From DATBSL01 sp964561785 (GTDB taxonomy: Bacteria > Acidobacteriota > Vicinamibacteria > Fen-336): 64,000 nucleotides of DNA. The notes under the pieces were generated by a model. That model saw nothing but the letters and a program-made list of their open reading frames with translations. It ran no database searches and was not told where the DNA came from. The position numbers and the translations under genes were made by a program. Of this stretch, positions 62,708-64,000 are shown in pieces; positions within the stretch are counted from its first letter, which is position 1; each line of letters starts with the position of its first letter. Location: the NCBI GenBank assembly GCA_964561785.1, contig CAZLRF010000002.1, forward strand, positions 92,313 through 156,312, given 5' to 3'.

Positions 62708-63979
62708 ATGCAGCGTCGAGTGTTCCTGGGCTCGCTGGCGGCGGGAGCGGTCGCGGTCGGGAGGACCGCGCGCGAGGAGGCGCAGCCGGTCCGTCTGGGC
62801 GTCGTCGGCTGCGGCTGGTACGGCGGGGTGATCCTCGACGCGGCCTTCAAGGCGGGCGGCGTGGACGTCGTGGCCCTGTGCGACGTCGACTCCGACCACC
62901 TCGCGAAGACCGCGCAGAAGGTGGCCGCCGCGCAGGGGCGCACGCCCCGGACCTTCGCGGACTACCGCCCGCTCCTCGACGTCGAAGGGCTCCAGGCGGT
63001 GGTGATCGCGACGCCGCCCCACTGGCACGCGCTGCCGTTCATCGCGGCCTGCCGCAAGGGCCTCGACGTCTACTGCGAGAAGCCCCTCGCCTACGACCCG
63101 CGGGAGGGCCGGGCGATGGTCGAGGCGGCGAAGCAGAGCGGCCGGGTCGTGCAGGTCGGCTTCCAGCGCCGGCAGAGCCCGGCCGTCCGGCAGGCGCGCG
63201 AGTACATCGCCGCGGGGAACGCGGGGCGCATCGTGACCGTGGCCGCCCAGATCCACTATCCCGCCTCGCAGCAGCTCAAGGACCCCACCCCCGTCGCCCC
63301 CCCGCCGAGCCTCGACTGGGACGCGTGGTGCGGCCCCGCCCCGAAGCTGCCCTACAGCGCGCAGGTCGGCCACTTCAGCTGGCGCCTCGAGAAGGCCTAC
63401 GGCAACGGCCACCTCGTCGACTGGGGCATCCACTGGATCGACGCGATCCGCACCGTCCTCTCCCTCGACGCCCCGCGCTCGGTGCAGGCCGCGGGCGGGC
63501 TCTACGCCCTCACGGGGCGGATCACGACCCCGGACGTCCTCTCCGCCCACTTCGAGTTCGACCGCTGCCCGGTCACCTGGACCCACCGCATCTTCGGGGC
63601 CGCCGAGCACACCCCGGCCACGAGCATCGGCATGTTCTTCTACGGCGAGAAGGAGACGATCTTCCTCACCGACTCGCTCTACGAGGTCGTCCCGGCGGCG
63701 AAGGACGCCGAGCGCCGCACGGTGGAGGCCAGGGCCGACCAGCAGATCGCCCACGTCGCCGAGTGGCTCGACGCGGTGCGGACGCGGGGGACGGTCTCCT
63801 GCCCGCCCGACGAGGCCCACCGCTCGACGACCGCCGTCCAGCTCGCGATGATCGCCCTCGAGTCGGGCGGCCGCGTCGAGTGGGACCCCGCGACCGAGGA
63901 GGTGCGCGACAACCCGAAAGCGGCGGCGCTCCTCAAGCGCGAGTACCGCGCTCCGTTCGTCCATCCCTGGAGGGGGTGA
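62708..63979 (+). CDS. Tat-exported Gfo/Idh/MocA oxidoreductase
   Basis: A 423-residue protein. MQRRVFLGSLAAGAVAVG is a twin-arginine signal. The Rossmann start LGVVGCGWYGG, VVIATPPHWHALPF and the sugar-binding block CEKPLAYDPREG are typical, followed by YGNGHLVDWGIHWIDAIR with the catalytic His/Asp. Substrates are sugars or inositols; the exact one is unknown. Tat export suggests cofactor loading in the cytoplasm. TATGAT lies upstream without a clear -35 box. Its stop overlaps the next start. Confidence 0.9.
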   Translation: MQRRVFLGSLAAGAVAVGRTAREEAQPVRLGVVGCGWYGGVILDAAFKAGGVDVVALCDVDSDHLAKTAQKVAAAQGRTPRTFADYRPLLDVEGLQAVVIATPPHWHALPFIAACRKGLDVYCEKPLAYDPREGRAMVEAAKQSGRVVQVGFQRRQSPAVRQAREYIAAGNAGRIVTVAAQIHYPASQQLKDPTPVAPPPSLDWDAWCGPAPKLPYSAQVGHFSWRLEKAYGNGHLVDWGIHWIDAIRTVLSLDAPRSVQAAGGLYALTGRITTPDVLSAHFEFDRCPVTWTHRIFGAAEHTPATSIGMFFYGEKETIFLTDSLYEVVPAAKDAERRTVEARADQQIAHVAEWLDAVRTRGTVSCPPDEAHRSTTAVQLAMIALESGGRVEWDPATEEVRDNPKAAALLKREYRAPFVHPWRG

Positions 63980-64000
63980 TGTCGGGCCGTGCGACCGCCG
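63979..64000 (+). CDS. Start of a further gene (cut by window edge)
   Basis: ATG at 63979 overlaps the oxidoreductase stop (TGATG) and follows GAGGGGG. Only seven codons (MSGRATA) are visible, so nothing can be said of its function, but the coupling suggests a partner of the oxidoreductase. Confidence 0.45.

Overview
The window is about 64 kb of very GC-rich (roughly 70% or more), densely packed bacterial DNA. No rRNA, tRNA, CRISPR array, integrase or intact insertion sequence was recognised. No stretch over 300 bases lacks a gene; the longest gaps (4627-4808, 22571-22717, 37194-37366, 46920-47058, 53705-53873, 60415-60575) are each under 200 bases. The last of these shows nothing I could interpret. 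Gene content suggests a high-GC member of the Acidobacteriota, by inference only: VWA proteins of the type common in that phylum, many Tat-exported enzymes, futalosine-pathway menaquinone synthesis (MqnD), a serine/threonine kinase fused to PilZ, and a CbiMQO transporter. A deltaproteobacterial-type lineage is not excluded.

Layout. 1-4626: edge fragment of an OPT transporter, then exported carbohydrate-related enzymes (a Tat-exported UroD-fold protein, a Tat-exported GH5 hydrolase and an exported AGE-family epimerase). 4627-11070: the glycolytic set gap-pgk-tpiA, then a toxin-antitoxin pair and a PA14-containing glycosidase lying between tpiA and secG. 11071-22570: VWA proteins, a Rieske protein, two aminotransferases, a HAD phosphatase, a run of small proteins ending in queG, and an AsmA-like protein. 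22700-30450: a DUF4160/DUF2442 remnant pair, an aberrant Clp-type unfoldase, mqnD, an EamA exporter, a Nat-type ABC exporter and a TPR protein. 30447-37193: a tight kinase-PilZ/membrane protein/DinB/dusB operon, an aldehyde dehydrogenase, RlmD and a second DinB protein.

37300-44210: a signalling block with a lone receiver protein flanked by two sigma-54-like promoters, a signal-less periplasmic-binding-fold protein, and a large hybrid histidine kinase translationally coupled to an acyltransferase-membrane fusion. 44222-51700: a divergent metal-acquisition locus. On the minus strand is a CbiM(N)QO ECF transporter; on the plus strand are a small Cys/His exported protein, a His-rich outer-membrane barrel and a ZnuACB-like ABC importer. 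An attenuator-like leader sits before the barrel gene. 51712-53873: a decayed methyltransferase, an AT-rich junction and an AAA-DUF4143 ATPase. 53874-63979: a C69 dipeptidase, a TonB receptor with a textbook promoter, a membrane protein coupled to PhoD, exported RraA-like and double-thioredoxin-fold proteins, and an exported Gfo/Idh/MocA oxidoreductase.

Recurring features are GTGA/ATGA stop-start overlaps inside operons and promoters placed so that transcription should begin at or next to the start codon (predicted leaderless mRNAs). Several enzymes of normally cytoplasmic folds carry export signals. The strongest candidates for something undescribed are the metal locus with its leader, the exported UroD-like protein with a zinc HxC...C motif, the histidine-pore Clp protein, and the kinase-acyltransferase coupling.
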